Shown one piece after another: positions 32,009-41,225 of a stretch of DNA of 64,000 nucleotides (positions are counted from its first letter, which is position 1; every line of letters begins with the position of its first letter). The notes below the pieces were generated by a model, which saw only the letters and a program-made list of their open reading frames with translations, did no database searches and had not been told where the DNA came from. The position numbers were made by a program, and so were the translations under genes. The DNA comes from Pantoea eucrina (GTDB lineage: Bacteria; Pseudomonadota; Gammaproteobacteria; Enterobacterales; Enterobacteriaceae), in assembly GCF_002095385.1 (NCBI RefSeq), contig NZ_MIPP01000007.1:1-64000 (forward strand). Reading direction: 5' to 3'.

Positions 32009-32908
32009 ATGGACAGCCAGCAAACGCGGCAGGGCATTTTTTATGCGCTCGGCGCTTATTTTATCTGGGGCGTTGCTCCGGCCTACTTCAAACTGGTCAG
32101 GGCAGTGCCGCCCGCCGAAATCATGACCCATCGGGTGATCTGGTCCGTGCTGTTTATGCTGATCCTGATTACGCTGAGCCGCAGCTGGAAGCAGGTGCGT
32201 CAGGTGGCCGCTCAGCCGAAAAAAGTTCTGCTGCTGGCGCTGACCGCCGTTACCATCGGCGGCAACTGGCTGCTGTTTATCTGGGCGGTGAATAATCAGC
32301 ATATGCTGGAGGCGAGCCTCGGCTACTTTATCAATCCGCTGATTAATGTGGTGTTCGGCATGCTGTTCCTGCGTGAACGCTTTCGCCGTCTGCAGTGGCT
32401 GGCGGTTGTGCTGGCGGCGGCGGGCGTACTGGTGCAGCTGTGGCAGTTTGGCTCGCTGCCGGTGATTGCGCTGGGGCTGGGGCTGAGCTTTGCGCTGTAT
32501 GGCCTGGTGCGGAAAAAGATCCAGGTTGATGCACAAAGCGGCATGCTGATCGAGACGCTGTGGCTGTTCCCGCTGGCGGCGATCTATCTGTTTGGTATTG
32601 CCGACAGCGCGACCAGTCATCTCAGCGCCAATCCGCTCAGCCTCAATCTGATGCTGGTGGCCGCCGGCGTGCTGACCACCATTCCGCTGATGCTGTTTGC
32701 CGCAGCCTGCGCGCGTCTGCGTCTCTCAACCGTGGGCTTTTTCCAGTATCTTGGCCCGACGCTGATGTTTCTGCTGGCGGTACTGTTTTATGGCGAGCGC
32801 CTGACTCCCGATAAGCTGGTCACCTTTGGCTTTATCTGGCTGGCGCTGGCGGTGTTTATTTTTGACGCCATACTCTTCTCAGCCCGCACGCGGATGCGCA
32901 AAGCGTGA
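32009..32908 (+). CDS. rarD: EamA/DMT-family permease RarD
   Basis: RarD is a ten-helix inner-membrane permease related to chloramphenicol-sensitivity proteins; the physiological substrate is not known. Matching blocks are IFYALGAYFIWGVAPAYFK, GGNWLLFIWAVNNQHMLEA, GYFINPLINVVFGM and GFFQYLGPTLMFLLAV. I chose the ATG at 32009 (299 residues, aligns with the E. coli start MDAKQTRQG); an ATG at 31997 adds four residues. Its 3' end overlaps the convergent abrB by 30 bases. Confidence 0.9.
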   Translation: MDSQQTRQGIFYALGAYFIWGVAPAYFKLVRAVPPAEIMTHRVIWSVLFMLILITLSRSWKQVRQVAAQPKKVLLLALTAVTIGGNWLLFIWAVNNQHMLEASLGYFINPLINVVFGMLFLRERFRRLQWLAVVLAAAGVLVQLWQFGSLPVIALGLGLSFALYGLVRKKIQVDAQSGMLIETLWLFPLAAIYLFGIADSATSHLSANPLSLNLMLVAAGVLTTIPLMLFAAACARLRLSTVGFFQYLGPTLMFLLAVLFYGERLTPDKLVTFGFIWLALAVFIFDAILFSARTRMRKA

Positions 32909-33931
32909 GATAAAGCGCGCCAGTGCCGGGCCGGTGAGCAGAATGGTAAACAGACGCAGCGTCTGCAGCGCCATAACAAACGCCATATCGACCCGGCTGC
33001 CGGCGGCGATAATAGCGACGGTATCCAGCCCGCCCGGGCTGGTAGCCAGATAGGCGGTCATCAGGTCAATATGCAATACCCGCGTCAGCATCCATGCCAG
33101 CGCCGCACACAGCACCATCAGCCCGAGGATTGAGGCGAGCATCTGCGGCAGCGTCCGCAGCGCCAGCAGGAAAATCGGGCGCGTAAAGCGCAGTCCGACG
33201 CTCCAGCCAATCAGCGCATAGGCCAGCGCCAGCAGCCACTCCGGCACCTGCAACGTCGCGATTTCGCTCCCCTGCAGCGTGGCCCCAGTCAGCGCCGGCA
33301 GCAGCAGCGCACCGGAGGGGATCCGCAGGCGCTGCCCGAGCCAGGCACCGGCGATCATCACCACCAGCGTCAGCAAAAAACCGTGATCAAGCGCCGGAAA
33401 CCAGATCGGTCTGGTCGCACCGCCGCTGGTATCCAGACCAATACGCGCCACCACCGCCGCCGCCGTGGCGACAAACAGGACGCGCAGATACTGCATAAAC
33501 GCGACCAGACGCACGTCAGCCCCGAAATCCCCCGCCATCGCCACCATTGCCGAGGCGCCGCCGGGCGACGATCCCCATGCACCGGTAGGACCCGGCAGGT
33601 TACTGAAGCGCACCAGCAAAAAACCTGAGAGACCGCTGGCGGCCAGCGTGAGGATCAGAACCGCCAGCACCACCGGCCAGTCGTTTAATAATGGGGTCAG
33701 TATGGCGGGCGACAGGCTCTGAGCGATCATACAGCCCAGCACCGCCTGTGCCAGAATAAACAGCCGCTTATCGATGCGCAGCGTTGCGCCGCTGAGTCCC
33801 ATTACGGTTCCGGTGATCATCGGGCCAAGCAGCAGCGCAGCAGGCAGGTGAAGCAGCTGGAGAGCAACGCCCAGCGTCAAAGATGCAACCACCAGCAGCA
33901 TCCATTGTAAGCGGAGAGAGTAGTGTGACAT
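32879..33931 (-). CDS. abrB: AbrB-family membrane protein
   Basis: This multi-helix membrane protein belongs to the AbrB/ammonia-monooxygenase-like family (E. coli abrB, proposed regulator of aidB, not the Bacillus DNA-binding AbrB). It shows the internally repeated signature: GAWGSSPGGASAMVAMAGDFGAD (about residues 96-118) and TAYLATSPGGLDTVAIIAAGS (about 295-315). The ATG at 33931 gives 350 residues (E. coli 348). In E. coli abrB is not next to rarD, so the neighbourhood is rearranged. Confidence 0.88.
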   Translation of the reverse strand: MSHYSLRLQWMLLVVASLTLGVALQLLHLPAALLLGPMITGTVMGLSGATLRIDKRLFILAQAVLGCMIAQSLSPAILTPLLNDWPVVLAVLILTLAASGLSGFLLVRFSNLPGPTGAWGSSPGGASAMVAMAGDFGADVRLVAFMQYLRVLFVATAAAVVARIGLDTSGGATRPIWFPALDHGFLLTLVVMIAGAWLGQRLRIPSGALLLPALTGATLQGSEIATLQVPEWLLALAYALIGWSVGLRFTRPIFLLALRTLPQMLASILGLMVLCAALAWMLTRVLHIDLMTAYLATSPGGLDTVAIIAAGSRVDMAFVMALQTLRLFTILLTGPALARFISRFAHPRAG

Positions 33932-34036
33932 GAGCAAAATCAGACAAAGATAAGAGTTCAACAGGTTACGCAGGTTGCGCCCCCGGAGCCAGCGCAAATC
34001 GTTTTTTAATCAGCAGGCGGGGGCGATGTTTGACCA

Positions 34037-34090
34037 GGGCGCCATGAATGGCGCCCCTACAGAAATGTAGGGGGCGCATTTATGCGCCCC
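34037..34090. repeat. Paired palindromic interspersed repeat, copy A1
   Basis: Two perfect palindromes, GGGCGCCAT-GA-ATGGCGCCC (34037-34056) and GGGGCGCAT-TT-ATGCGCCCC (34071-34090), are joined by CCCCTACA-GAAA-TGTAGGGG (34054-34073), which is itself an inverted repeat. The whole could fold into a branched structure. A related pair lies at 48645-48731. It lies between abrB and corA. Confidence 0.8.
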
Positions 34091-34113
34091 TGGCGTCAGA
34101 CGGGTGCGGTGTT

Positions 34114-34141
34114 CAACCAGGGCGCCATGAATGGCACCCCA
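34114..34141. repeat. Partial palindromic repeat, copy A2
   Basis: A degraded copy of the left half of the preceding repeat: CCAGGGCGCCATGAATGGCACCCC, with one mismatch in the right arm. It ends just before the corA stop codon at 34145. Confidence 0.7.
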
Positions 34142-34144
34142 CGA

Positions 34145-35098
34145 TCACAGCCAGTTTTTGCGTTTGAAATAGAGATAAGGTGCCAGGCCTGCCAGCATCA
34201 TCAGGCAGATTGCGCCAGGATAGCCGAAGCTCCATTTTAGCTCAGGCATAAACTCAAAGTTCATACCATAGCTGGAAGCCACCAGCGTTGGCGGCAGGAA
34301 CACCACCGAGACCACCGAGAAGATCTTGATAATGCGGTTCTGTTCGATATTGATAAAGCCCATCGCCGCCTGCATCAGAAAGTTGACCTTCTGGAACAGG
34401 GATTCATTGTGCGGCAGCAGCGATTCAATATCGCGCAGGATCTCACGTGCCTGCTCCAGCTGGTTACCTGGCAGGCGCGCCTTACGCACAAGGAAATTGA
34501 GCGCACGCTGCGTATCCATCAGGCAGAGACGGACTTTCCAGCCGATATCTTCCAGCTCGGCGAGACGCGACAGCGCCTCGTCATACTCTTCACCCTGCTG
34601 GCCTTCCATAATCACGCGGCTCAACTTCTCCAGCGCGCTATAGATATTTTCAATCTCATCCGCCAGCTGCTCAATTTTGGTCTCGAACAGATCCAGCAGC
34701 AGCTCGTAAGCGTTGCCGTCGGTCAGCTGCTGATTGCGGGCGCGCATGCGGTAAAGACGAAAGGCTGGCAGCTCGCGCTCGCGCAGCGTATAGAGGCGAT
34801 CTTCGCGGATTGTAAAGGCCACGGTGGAGTTGCCGGCGTGATCTTCAGCATCCTCAAAGAAAAAGAACGAGTGGATATGCAGGCCATCTTCATCTTCAAA
34901 GAAGCGCGCCGAGGCTTCAATATCTTCCAGCTCCGGACGCGTTGCCAGGCTCTGTCCCAGCTCTGACTGCACGCGCTCGCGCTCGCTGTCATCCGGCTCG
35001 ATGAGATCGACCCATACCGACGTGTTGAGTTTATCGTTGTTATCTTCCAGCTCGATGCGCGTCAGGCGATCGCGCTCGAGTTTAAATGCGCTCAGCAT
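34145..35098 (-). CDS. corA: Magnesium/cobalt/nickel channel CorA
   Basis: CorA is the pentameric Mg2+ influx channel. A long cytoplasmic N-terminal domain (about residues 1-260) leads to two C-terminal helices; the pore signature [11 protein letters not shown] is present and the protein ends in the basic KRKNWL tail. The ATG at 35098, with GGGAG upstream, gives 317 residues (E. coli 316). A promoter at 35370-35398 implies a leader of about 260 nucleotides, which has a small reading frame and a hairpin (separate entries). corA lies downstream of uvrD on the same strand. Confidence 0.96.
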   Translation of the reverse strand: MLSAFKLERDRLTRIELEDNNDKLNTSVWVDLIEPDDSERERVQSELGQSLATRPELEDIEASARFFEDEDGLHIHSFFFFEDAEDHAGNSTVAFTIREDRLYTLRERELPAFRLYRMRARNQQLTDGNAYELLLDLFETKIEQLADEIENIYSALEKLSRVIMEGQQGEEYDEALSRLAELEDIGWKVRLCLMDTQRALNFLVRKARLPGNQLEQAREILRDIESLLPHNESLFQKVNFLMQAAMGFINIEQNRIIKIFSVVSVVFLPPTLVASSYGMNFEFMPELKWSFGYPGAICLMMLAGLAPYLYFKRKNWL

Positions 35099-35260
35099 AG
35101 CAATACTCCCCATTGCAGACCAAATGGGACAGGGCGGTGCCCGTCACGTCCGAAACGTAACGGACACGGCAAAGCCTTAACGCGGAAACTTTCGCTTCAG
35201 GGTGTGATCAGTGCTGACTCATGCGACGGATAAGCAAAGGAGGTCGCGGATAACCTTTCA

Positions 35261-35284
35261 GGCTACCTGCGTAAAGAGGTAGCC
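35261..35284 (-). promoter_or_regulatory. Hairpin in the corA leader
   Basis: On the minus strand GGCTACCT-CTTTACGC-AGGTAGCC is a perfect 8-bp stem with an 8-base loop. No T run follows, so it is not a simple terminator. The stop codon of the leader reading frame at 35263-35343 is inside its second arm, which would couple translation to folding. Confidence 0.6.
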
Positions 35285-35343
35285 TTAGATATTCCTGCTA
35301 AACAGGATGTTGAGCCAGCATCGACTGGGCGCGTCCAAGGCAT
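35263..35343 (-). CDS. Candidate corA leader peptide (corL-like)
   Basis: A 26-codon frame begins MPWTRPVDAG with ATG at 35343, preceded at short distance by GAGGA. It ends inside the leader hairpin. A second, overlapping 18-codon frame starts at the ATG 35354 (MRGQCLGRAQ) and ends at 35298, but it has no ribosome-binding site. In Salmonella the corA leader holds a short frame, corL, that controls Rho-dependent termination; I cannot verify identity with corL from memory. Treat as a candidate only. Confidence 0.4.
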   Translation of the reverse strand: MPWTRPVDAGSTSCLAGISKATSLRR

Positions 35344-35369
35344 TGTCCTCTCATGATAATAGTGCGCGC

Positions 35370-35398
35370 ATGTTACGCTGAGACGAAAAAGTCGTCAA
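35370..35398 (-). promoter_or_regulatory. Sigma-70 promoter of corA
   Basis: On the minus strand TTGACG (35398-35393), a 17-bp spacer and TAACAT (35375-35370) form a strong candidate promoter. It sits 15 bases past the uvrD stop. Transcription would start near 35363, giving a leader of about 265 nucleotides before corA. Confidence 0.75.
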
Positions 35399-35413
35399 GG
35401 TAGCGCAGCCGCG

Positions 35414-37575
35414 CTACATCGCCTCCAGCCGCGCATACGCGGCGACCAGCCACTTAATGCCCTGCCCCTGGAAAGCGACCTGCAGGCGACTGTGCTCGCC
35501 GCTGCCTTCCAGATTAATAATGGTGCCTTCGCCAAACTTCGCGTGGCGCACCCGCTGACCCAGGGTAAAGCCGCTGTCGCTTTTGCTGGTGGGCGTGCCC
35601 ATGCGCTGATGGCTGACCGGACGGCTGACGCTGGCGCGCAGGCGCACTTCCTCCACGCACTCTTCCGGCAGTTCGCCAATAAAGCGCGACGGGCGATGAT
35701 AGACTTCCTTGCCGTAAAGCCGCCGCGTCTCGGCGTAGGTGAGCGTCAGCTTGACCATCGCCCGGGTGACGCCAACATAGGCCAGCCGCCGCTCCTCCTC
35801 CAGACGCCCGCCCTCATCCAGCGACATCTGGCTCGGGAACATGCCCTCTTCCATGCCGACAATAAAGACCTGAGTAAACTCCAGCCCTTTTGCCGAGTGC
35901 AGCGTCATCAGCTGTACGGCATCCTGCCATTTATCCGCCTGACCTTCGCCCGCTTCCAGCGCGGCGTGCGATAAAAACGCCTGCAGCGGCATTAAATCTT
36001 CATCTTCATCCTGATAACTGAACTGGCGGGTCGCCGTGACCAGCTCCTCTAAGTTCTCAATACGCGCCTGGCCTTTTTCGCCTTTTTCCTGCTCATACAT
36101 CAGCCACAGACCGGAATCTTTAATCACGCGATCGGTCTGCACATGCAGAGGCATCTCTGCGGTTTCATGCGCCAGCGCATCAACCAGTTCGCAGAAGCGC
36201 TGCAGTGCCGACGCCGCCCGCCCTGCCAGGGCGCGATTCTGCAGCAGTTCCCGCGTGGCCTGCCACAGCGTAAGCTGTTTTTCGCGCGCCGTCTGACGCA
36301 CCACATCAAGTGTCCGATCGCCCACGCCGCGCGTCGGCGTATTGACCACGCGCTCAAATGCAGCGTCGTCATTACGGTTGGCGATCAGGCGCAGATAGGC
36401 GAGCGCATCTTTGATCTCCTGGCGTTCAAAGAAGCGCATACCGCCATAAATACGATAGGGCATGCTGGCCTGCAGCAGCGCCTCTTCCAGCACGCGCGAC
36501 TGGGCGTTACTGCGATAGAGAATCGCGCAATCCTGCAGCGCATTACCGTTCTCATGCCAGGTTTTAATGCGGTTAACCACAAAGCGCGCTTCATCCAGCT
36601 CGTTAAACGCACAGTAGATTGAGATTTTTTCGCCGTCGCTGCCGTCGGTCCAGAGCTCTTTTCCGAGCCGTCCGCTGTTGTTGGCGATCAGGGCGTTGGC
36701 GGACTTCAGGATATGATTAGTGGAGCGGTAGTTCTGCTCAAGGCGGATCGTTCCGCACCGGGAAAGTCCTGCAGGAAGCGCTGGATATTCTCAACCTGCG
36801 CGCCGCGCCAGCCGTAGATGGACTGATCGTCATCGCCGACAATAATTACCCGGCTGCTGTCGCCCGCCAGCATGCGGATCCACGCATACTGAATGTTGTT
36901 GGTGTCCTGAAACTCATCAACCAGAATATTGCTAAAGCGCTCGCGATAGTGATTCAGGATCTGTGGCTTATGCAGCCACAGCTCATGCGCGCGCAGCAGC
37001 AGCTCGGCAAAATCGACCAGGCCTGCGCGATCGCACGCCTCCTGATAGGCCTGATAAATACGCAGCCACGTCTGCTCAACCGGATTGTTGTAGCTTTCGA
37101 TATGTTTTGGCCGCAGACCCTCATCTTTCTTGCCGTTGATGTACCACATGCCCTGCCGTGCCGGCCACTGCTTATCATCCAGATTCATTGACTTAATCAG
37201 ACGCTTCAGCAGCCGCAGCTGATCTTCGCTGTCGAGGATCTGAAAATCCTGCGGCAGTCCGGCATCCAGATGGTGCGCCCGCAGCAGGCGATGCGCCAGG
37301 CCATGGAATGTGCCAATCCACATGCCGCCCTGTCCGCTGCCAATCAGCTGATCGATACGATGACGCATCTCAGCCGCCGCTTTATTGGTGAAGGTGACCG
37401 CCATGATGGAGTATGGCGAGCAGTTCTCCACCGACAGCAGCCAGGCGATGCGGTGCACCAGCACACGGGTTTTGCCGCTGCCTGCTCCGGCCAGCACCAG
37501 CAGATTGCTGCGCGGTGCGGCAACCGCCTCACGCTGTTTGTCATTCAAGCCGTCGAGCAGATCAGAAACGTCCAT
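35414..37575 (-). pseudogene. uvrD: DNA helicase II UvrD, reading frame broken by a one-base deletion
   Basis: UvrD unwinds DNA in nucleotide-excision and mismatch repair. The N-terminal part (from ATG 37575) carries Walker A LAGAGSGKT, DEFQDTNNIQ and GDDDQSIYGWRGA; after FPGAE the frame shifts. In the next frame the helicase continues with TIRLEQNYRSTNHIL to the normal C-terminus. One A is missing at 36751-36752 (coding strand GAA-CG where GAA-ACG is expected). With it restored the product would be 720 residues, the E. coli length. A LexA box lies upstream. No other defect is visible, so sequencing error is likely. Confidence 0.88.
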
Positions 37576-37723
37576 AAGCACCGTTTTTAAAGAATAGAGT
37601 TGCGTACCCTGAGTCATTCGTCCTGCAGCGATGCCGCAGATCTCTGAATGGTCGCGCGCTTACGCAGGTAAGTCGCCAGAGTGAACCGGCACAGCTCGTA
37701 AAGCCGTGCGCCGGAGGATACGA

Positions 37724-37739
37724 CTGGATAAATTTACAG
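37724..37739. promoter_or_regulatory. LexA (SOS) box upstream of uvrD
   Basis: On the uvrD strand CTGTAAATTTATCCAG fits the LexA box CTG-N10-CAG with an AT-rich centre. It lies about 150 bases upstream of the uvrD start, in the short gap after yigB. SOS induction of uvrD is known in E. coli. Confidence 0.82.
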
Positions 37740-37742
37740 CCA

Positions 37743-38459
37743 TTATAGCAGTGAGGTCAGGGATGCCAACCGATGAATTTCAACGTGCGGCAGCAGACGG
37801 GCGTCATCAATCTGCATCAGATTGCCGCTGTTCAGGTTGATCCAGCACGCCTGCAGGCCGGCGCGCAGCGCGCCTGCAACATCGGTGGTCAGGTCATCGC
37901 CAACGTGCAGGATCGCCTCCGGCGCAATAGCAAGCCGCTCCGCCGCGAGATGATACATATCCTGCCACGGCTTGGCGCGACCGTGCGGACCGGCACGCAG
38001 CGTAAACTGAAAGTAGTGCTGAATGCCGAGCTTTTTCGGATCGGCATTGCCGTTGGTGATCGCCACCAGCGGCACGCGCTCGCCGAGCCAGCGCAGCGTC
38101 TGGTGCGTCTCTTCCGGCATCACAACCTGACTGCGCCAGTGGTGAAAGGTGCGCATCACCTCTCCTGCGCCCGCGGCAGCGTCGGCGGCCGGCAGGCCAA
38201 TATTCAGTAACGCCAGCTCCACCGAACGGCGGCGCCACTCTGAGACGTCATGATAAATATCGGGTTCGCGCGCCAGCAGCTCATCACGCAGCTGCTGATA
38301 ATCGGCCGGTGTGAATTCACGCAGCGCCGGGTGAAACGCCTGCAGCGCCGCATGCGTCTCCTGCGCGGTCTTACGGATCACCGGGCGGTTGTCATACAGC
38401 GTATCATCCAGATCGAAGGTCAGCGCCTTAACCGGATGCAGGGAGCGGTAAAACTTCAT
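37743..38459 (-). CDS. yigB: HAD-superfamily FMN/5-amino-6-(5-phosphoribitylamino)uracil phosphatase YigB
   Basis: YigB is a HAD phosphatase; the E. coli enzyme dephosphorylates FMN and a riboflavin precursor. Motif I is [12 protein letters not shown] (residues about 13-24), motif II contains [10 protein letters not shown], and the acidic motif is [14 protein letters not shown]. The 238 residues equal E. coli YigB. Its ATG overlaps the xerC stop by four bases; it ends the dapF-yigA-xerC-yigB cluster. Confidence 0.94.
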   Translation of the reverse strand: MKFYRSLHPVKALTFDLDDTLYDNRPVIRKTAQETHAALQAFHPALREFTPADYQQLRDELLAREPDIYHDVSEWRRRSVELALLNIGLPAADAAAGAGEVMRTFHHWRSQVVMPEETHQTLRWLGERVPLVAITNGNADPKKLGIQHYFQFTLRAGPHGRAKPWQDMYHLAAERLAIAPEAILHVGDDLTTDVAGALRAGLQACWINLNSGNLMQIDDARLLPHVEIHRLASLTSLL

Positions 38460-39358
38460 TCTGATTTTCCTCGTTTAGCACGCGGATGCGCGGCATCGTA
38501 GACCGAGGCCAGATGCTGGAAATCGAGATGGGTGTAAATCTGGGTGGTCGAGAGATTGGCATGCCCGAGCAGCTCCTGCACCGCGCGCAGGTCGCCGCTT
38601 GACTCCAGCAGGTGGGTGGCAAAAGAGTGGCGCAGCTTATGCGGATGAATATGGCTGGCCACGCCCTGTTTGATGCCCCACTCGGCAAACCGCTTCTGCA
38701 CGTTGCGCGCGGAAATCCGGCTACCGCGCGAAGAGACAAACAGCGCATCATCCTGCGGAGCAAAACTGTCGCGCAGCGCCAGCCAGTGCTGCAGCCAGGT
38801 CACCGCCGTTGCGCCAACCGGCACGCGCCGCTCTTTACTGCCTTTGCCCAGCACCTGGACTTCACCCGACTCCGCATCAAGATCGCGGCAGTTTATCCCG
38901 ACCAGCTCGCTGAGACGCAGGCCGCCGCCATACATGGTTTCAAGCATTGCGCGATCGCGCACCGCCAGCGGGTCATTAAGGTCAATCTCCAGCAGCTGCG
39001 TGACTTCATCCACGTCCATATTCTTTGGCAGATGGCGGGCGTTACGCGGCGTGGCGATACCTTTCGCCGGATTTGCGCTCAGCATGCCCTGGCTGACCTG
39101 CCAGTCAAGAAAGCTGCGCAGGGCAGACATACGCAGCGCCAGACTGCTCGCCTGCAGGCCATCGCGCCGGCTGCGCGCCGCCAGGCTGCGCACCTGCGCC
39201 GGCTCCAGCTGCGACCATTCGGTTAACTGCATGCTCTCCGCGAGCGCCACAAGCGCCAGCAGCTGGCGACGATAGTTTTTCTGCGTCAGCGGACTGAGCT
39301 GGCGTTCTACCTGCAGATAGCGCAGAAAGGCGTCGACGGCGGGCAGCAGCGTACTCAT
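38456..39358 (-). CDS. xerC: Tyrosine recombinase XerC
   Basis: XerC acts with XerD at the dif site to resolve chromosome dimers before division. The SAM-like N-terminal domain is followed by the catalytic domain with the R-K-H-R-H-Y set: [48 protein letters not shown]. The 300 residues compare with 298 in E. coli. Four-base overlaps link it to yigA and yigB. Confidence 0.96.
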   Translation of the reverse strand: MSTLLPAVDAFLRYLQVERQLSPLTQKNYRRQLLALVALAESMQLTEWSQLEPAQVRSLAARSRRDGLQASSLALRMSALRSFLDWQVSQGMLSANPAKGIATPRNARHLPKNMDVDEVTQLLEIDLNDPLAVRDRAMLETMYGGGLRLSELVGINCRDLDAESGEVQVLGKGSKERRVPVGATAVTWLQHWLALRDSFAPQDDALFVSSRGSRISARNVQKRFAEWGIKQGVASHIHPHKLRHSFATHLLESSGDLRAVQELLGHANLSTTQIYTHLDFQHLASVYDAAHPRAKRGKSE

Positions 39359-40059
39359 ACGCGCTCGATCCAGCGCGCCAGCAGCGCCGGCAGCATCTGG
39401 GCCAGGTGCTGCAGTAAGAGTGTCCCCATGCCGGCCTGATAGTGCTGATTATCGCGGCTGCTGAAGATGACGACGCCCGCTTCACCCCGCTCGCCCAGCA
39501 GCGACATCGCAACCGAGCCGACGGCTTTCGCCTGCGGCAGCAGCAGCAGCAGCTCCGGTCCGTTCAGGCTGCCAAGATAGTGCTGCTGCTGACCAAAACG
39601 CTGAATACGCAGCGGCTCAAACGCCTGTCGCGCCAGACCCAGCTGGATAAAATCAGAGGGTGCACCGAGGCGCCATTGATCGCTGAACAGCCGTACATTG
39701 GCGCCCGCCAGACCCAGCTCGCGCGCCCAGCGCTGCAGGCGGTTCAGCATCTCCTGCAGGCTGTCAGCGGCGGCGAGATGTCCCTGCAGCGCCAGCAGGC
39801 GATCGAACAGCTGATGATTGGCGTTGGCCTGCTCCATCAGCAGCGTGATCTCCTCTTCCAGCTGACGGATGTGGTTGCGCTGGCGCGCCATATGCCACTC
39901 TACCAGCGAGACGCTGCCGCGCACCGCGTGCGGCACCGCCATCTGTTCAACCTGACGTGCGTTGCGGATAAAAAAATCGGGGTTCTGCTGCAGATAAGCG
40001 CTGACGGCGCGATCGTCAAGCTGCACCGCGCTGTCAGTCTGCTCTTCCGGGTATTTCAT
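39355..40059 (-). CDS. yigA: DUF484 family protein YigA
   Basis: YigA is a conserved GAF-like (DUF484) protein of unknown function, always near xerC in this order. The 234 residues (E. coli 235) include [17 protein letters not shown] near the N-terminus, a helical region with [19 protein letters not shown], and the C-terminal [20 protein letters not shown]. Four-base overlaps with dapF and xerC show translational coupling. Confidence 0.92.
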   Translation of the reverse strand: MKYPEEQTDSAVQLDDRAVSAYLQQNPDFFIRNARQVEQMAVPHAVRGSVSLVEWHMARQRNHIRQLEEEITLLMEQANANHQLFDRLLALQGHLAAADSLQEMLNRLQRWARELGLAGANVRLFSDQWRLGAPSDFIQLGLARQAFEPLRIQRFGQQQHYLGSLNGPELLLLLPQAKAVGSVAMSLLGERGEAGVVIFSSRDNQHYQAGMGTLLLQHLAQMLPALLARWIERV

Positions 40060-40880
40060 AAATGGATAAATCCGTCATAAACGTGGGTGGCGGGTCCGGT
40101 CATATATAGCGGCTGTCCGGCCCCCTTCCAGGCGATATGCAGCGTCCCGCCGGGCAGATCGACGCGCACTTTTTCTGCCAGCAGCCCCTGCTGAATACCA
40201 CAGGCTACCGCTGCACAGGCGCCGCTGCCGCACGCCTGGGTTTCGCCGGCTCCGCGCTCATAAACGCGCAGGCGTACGTGCTCACGGCTGACCACTTCCA
40301 TAAAGCCGACGTTAACGCGTTCCGGGAAGCGCTCATGACTCTCCAGCGCCGGCCCCAGCGTCTCAACGGCTGCAGTTATCACGCTCTCCACCTGAATTAC
40401 ACAGTGCGGATTACCCATTGAGACGGCACCAAACATCACGGTCTGCTCAGCGACGCGCTGCAGATAGAGATTCTCCGCCTTGTTAGCGCGCAGCGGCACA
40501 CGCTGCGGATCAAAATCAGGCTCGCCCATATTGACCCGTACCAGCTCATCGCTGGTCACGCTCAGCACCATACGTCCGGTTTGGGTGCTGACGCGAATGT
40601 CATTTTTATTGGTCAGCCCTTTGAGGCGCACAAAGCGGGCGAAACAGCGCGCGCCGTTGCCACACTGCGCCACTTCACTGCCGTCAGCGTTAAATATGCG
40701 ATAGTGAAAGTCGAGATCCGGATCGTAGGGTGGCTCTACGATCAGCAGCTGATCAAAGCCGATCCCCAGATGCCGATCCGCCAGGCGGCGAATCAATTCC
40801 GGCGAAAAAAAGACGTTTTGTGTCACTGCATCCACGACCATAAAGTCGTTGCCGAGACCGTGCATTTTCGAGAACTGCAT
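40056..40880 (-). CDS. dapF: Diaminopimelate epimerase
   Basis: DapF converts LL- to meso-diaminopimelate for lysine and peptidoglycan synthesis. The two catalytic cysteines are in [16 protein letters not shown] and [16 protein letters not shown]. The ATG at 40880, seven bases after GGAG, gives 274 residues, the E. coli length; an in-frame ATG at 40904 would add eight residues. It is directly downstream of lptM. Confidence 0.96.
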   Translation of the reverse strand: MQFSKMHGLGNDFMVVDAVTQNVFFSPELIRRLADRHLGIGFDQLLIVEPPYDPDLDFHYRIFNADGSEVAQCGNGARCFARFVRLKGLTNKNDIRVSTQTGRMVLSVTSDELVRVNMGEPDFDPQRVPLRANKAENLYLQRVAEQTVMFGAVSMGNPHCVIQVESVITAAVETLGPALESHERFPERVNVGFMEVVSREHVRLRVYERGAGETQACGSGACAAVACGIQQGLLAEKVRVDLPGGTLHIAWKGAGQPLYMTGPATHVYDGFIHL

Positions 40881-40909
40881 TTTCTGCTCCGCCGGATTAC
40901 TCATTAAAT

Positions 40910-41113
40910 TTAGTTTGACTGTACGCCTGATGAGCTGCCGGTGACCAGGCCCCCGGTATCCGCCTGCTGAGCGGCCTGCTGCTGCTGTTCTGTCGGCTTG
41001 TCGTTCTGCTGCGGCTTATCCGCGGGCGGGAAGTATAACGGGCCTTTCAGGCCGCAGCCTGCCAGGCTGACCAGCATCAGCGCCATGCCCAACTGGCTTA
41101 TGACTCGTCTCAT
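40910..41113 (-). CDS. lptM: LPS translocon maturation chaperone LptM (YifL lipoprotein)
   Basis: LptM is a small outer-membrane lipoprotein that helps LptD fold with LptE. The 67-residue precursor has a signal peptide ending in the lipobox LAGC (Cys20), then the conserved [10 protein letters not shown] segment and a Gln-rich tail. It lies between cyaA and dapF as in E. coli, but the cyaY gene usual in that gap is missing. Confidence 0.92.
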   Translation of the reverse strand: MRRVISQLGMALMLVSLAGCGLKGPLYFPPADKPQQNDKPTEQQQQAAQQADTGGLVTGSSSGVQSN

Positions 41114-41225
41114 TTTATCTGCTCGTATTGTCCAATTCTCAGCTGCTTATCATCGCAGCTGATGGTGTAAAAGCAACAGGAAATATCGGACAGAGTGGCC
41201 GTGCAGGCTGGCTGAAAACCCGCGA

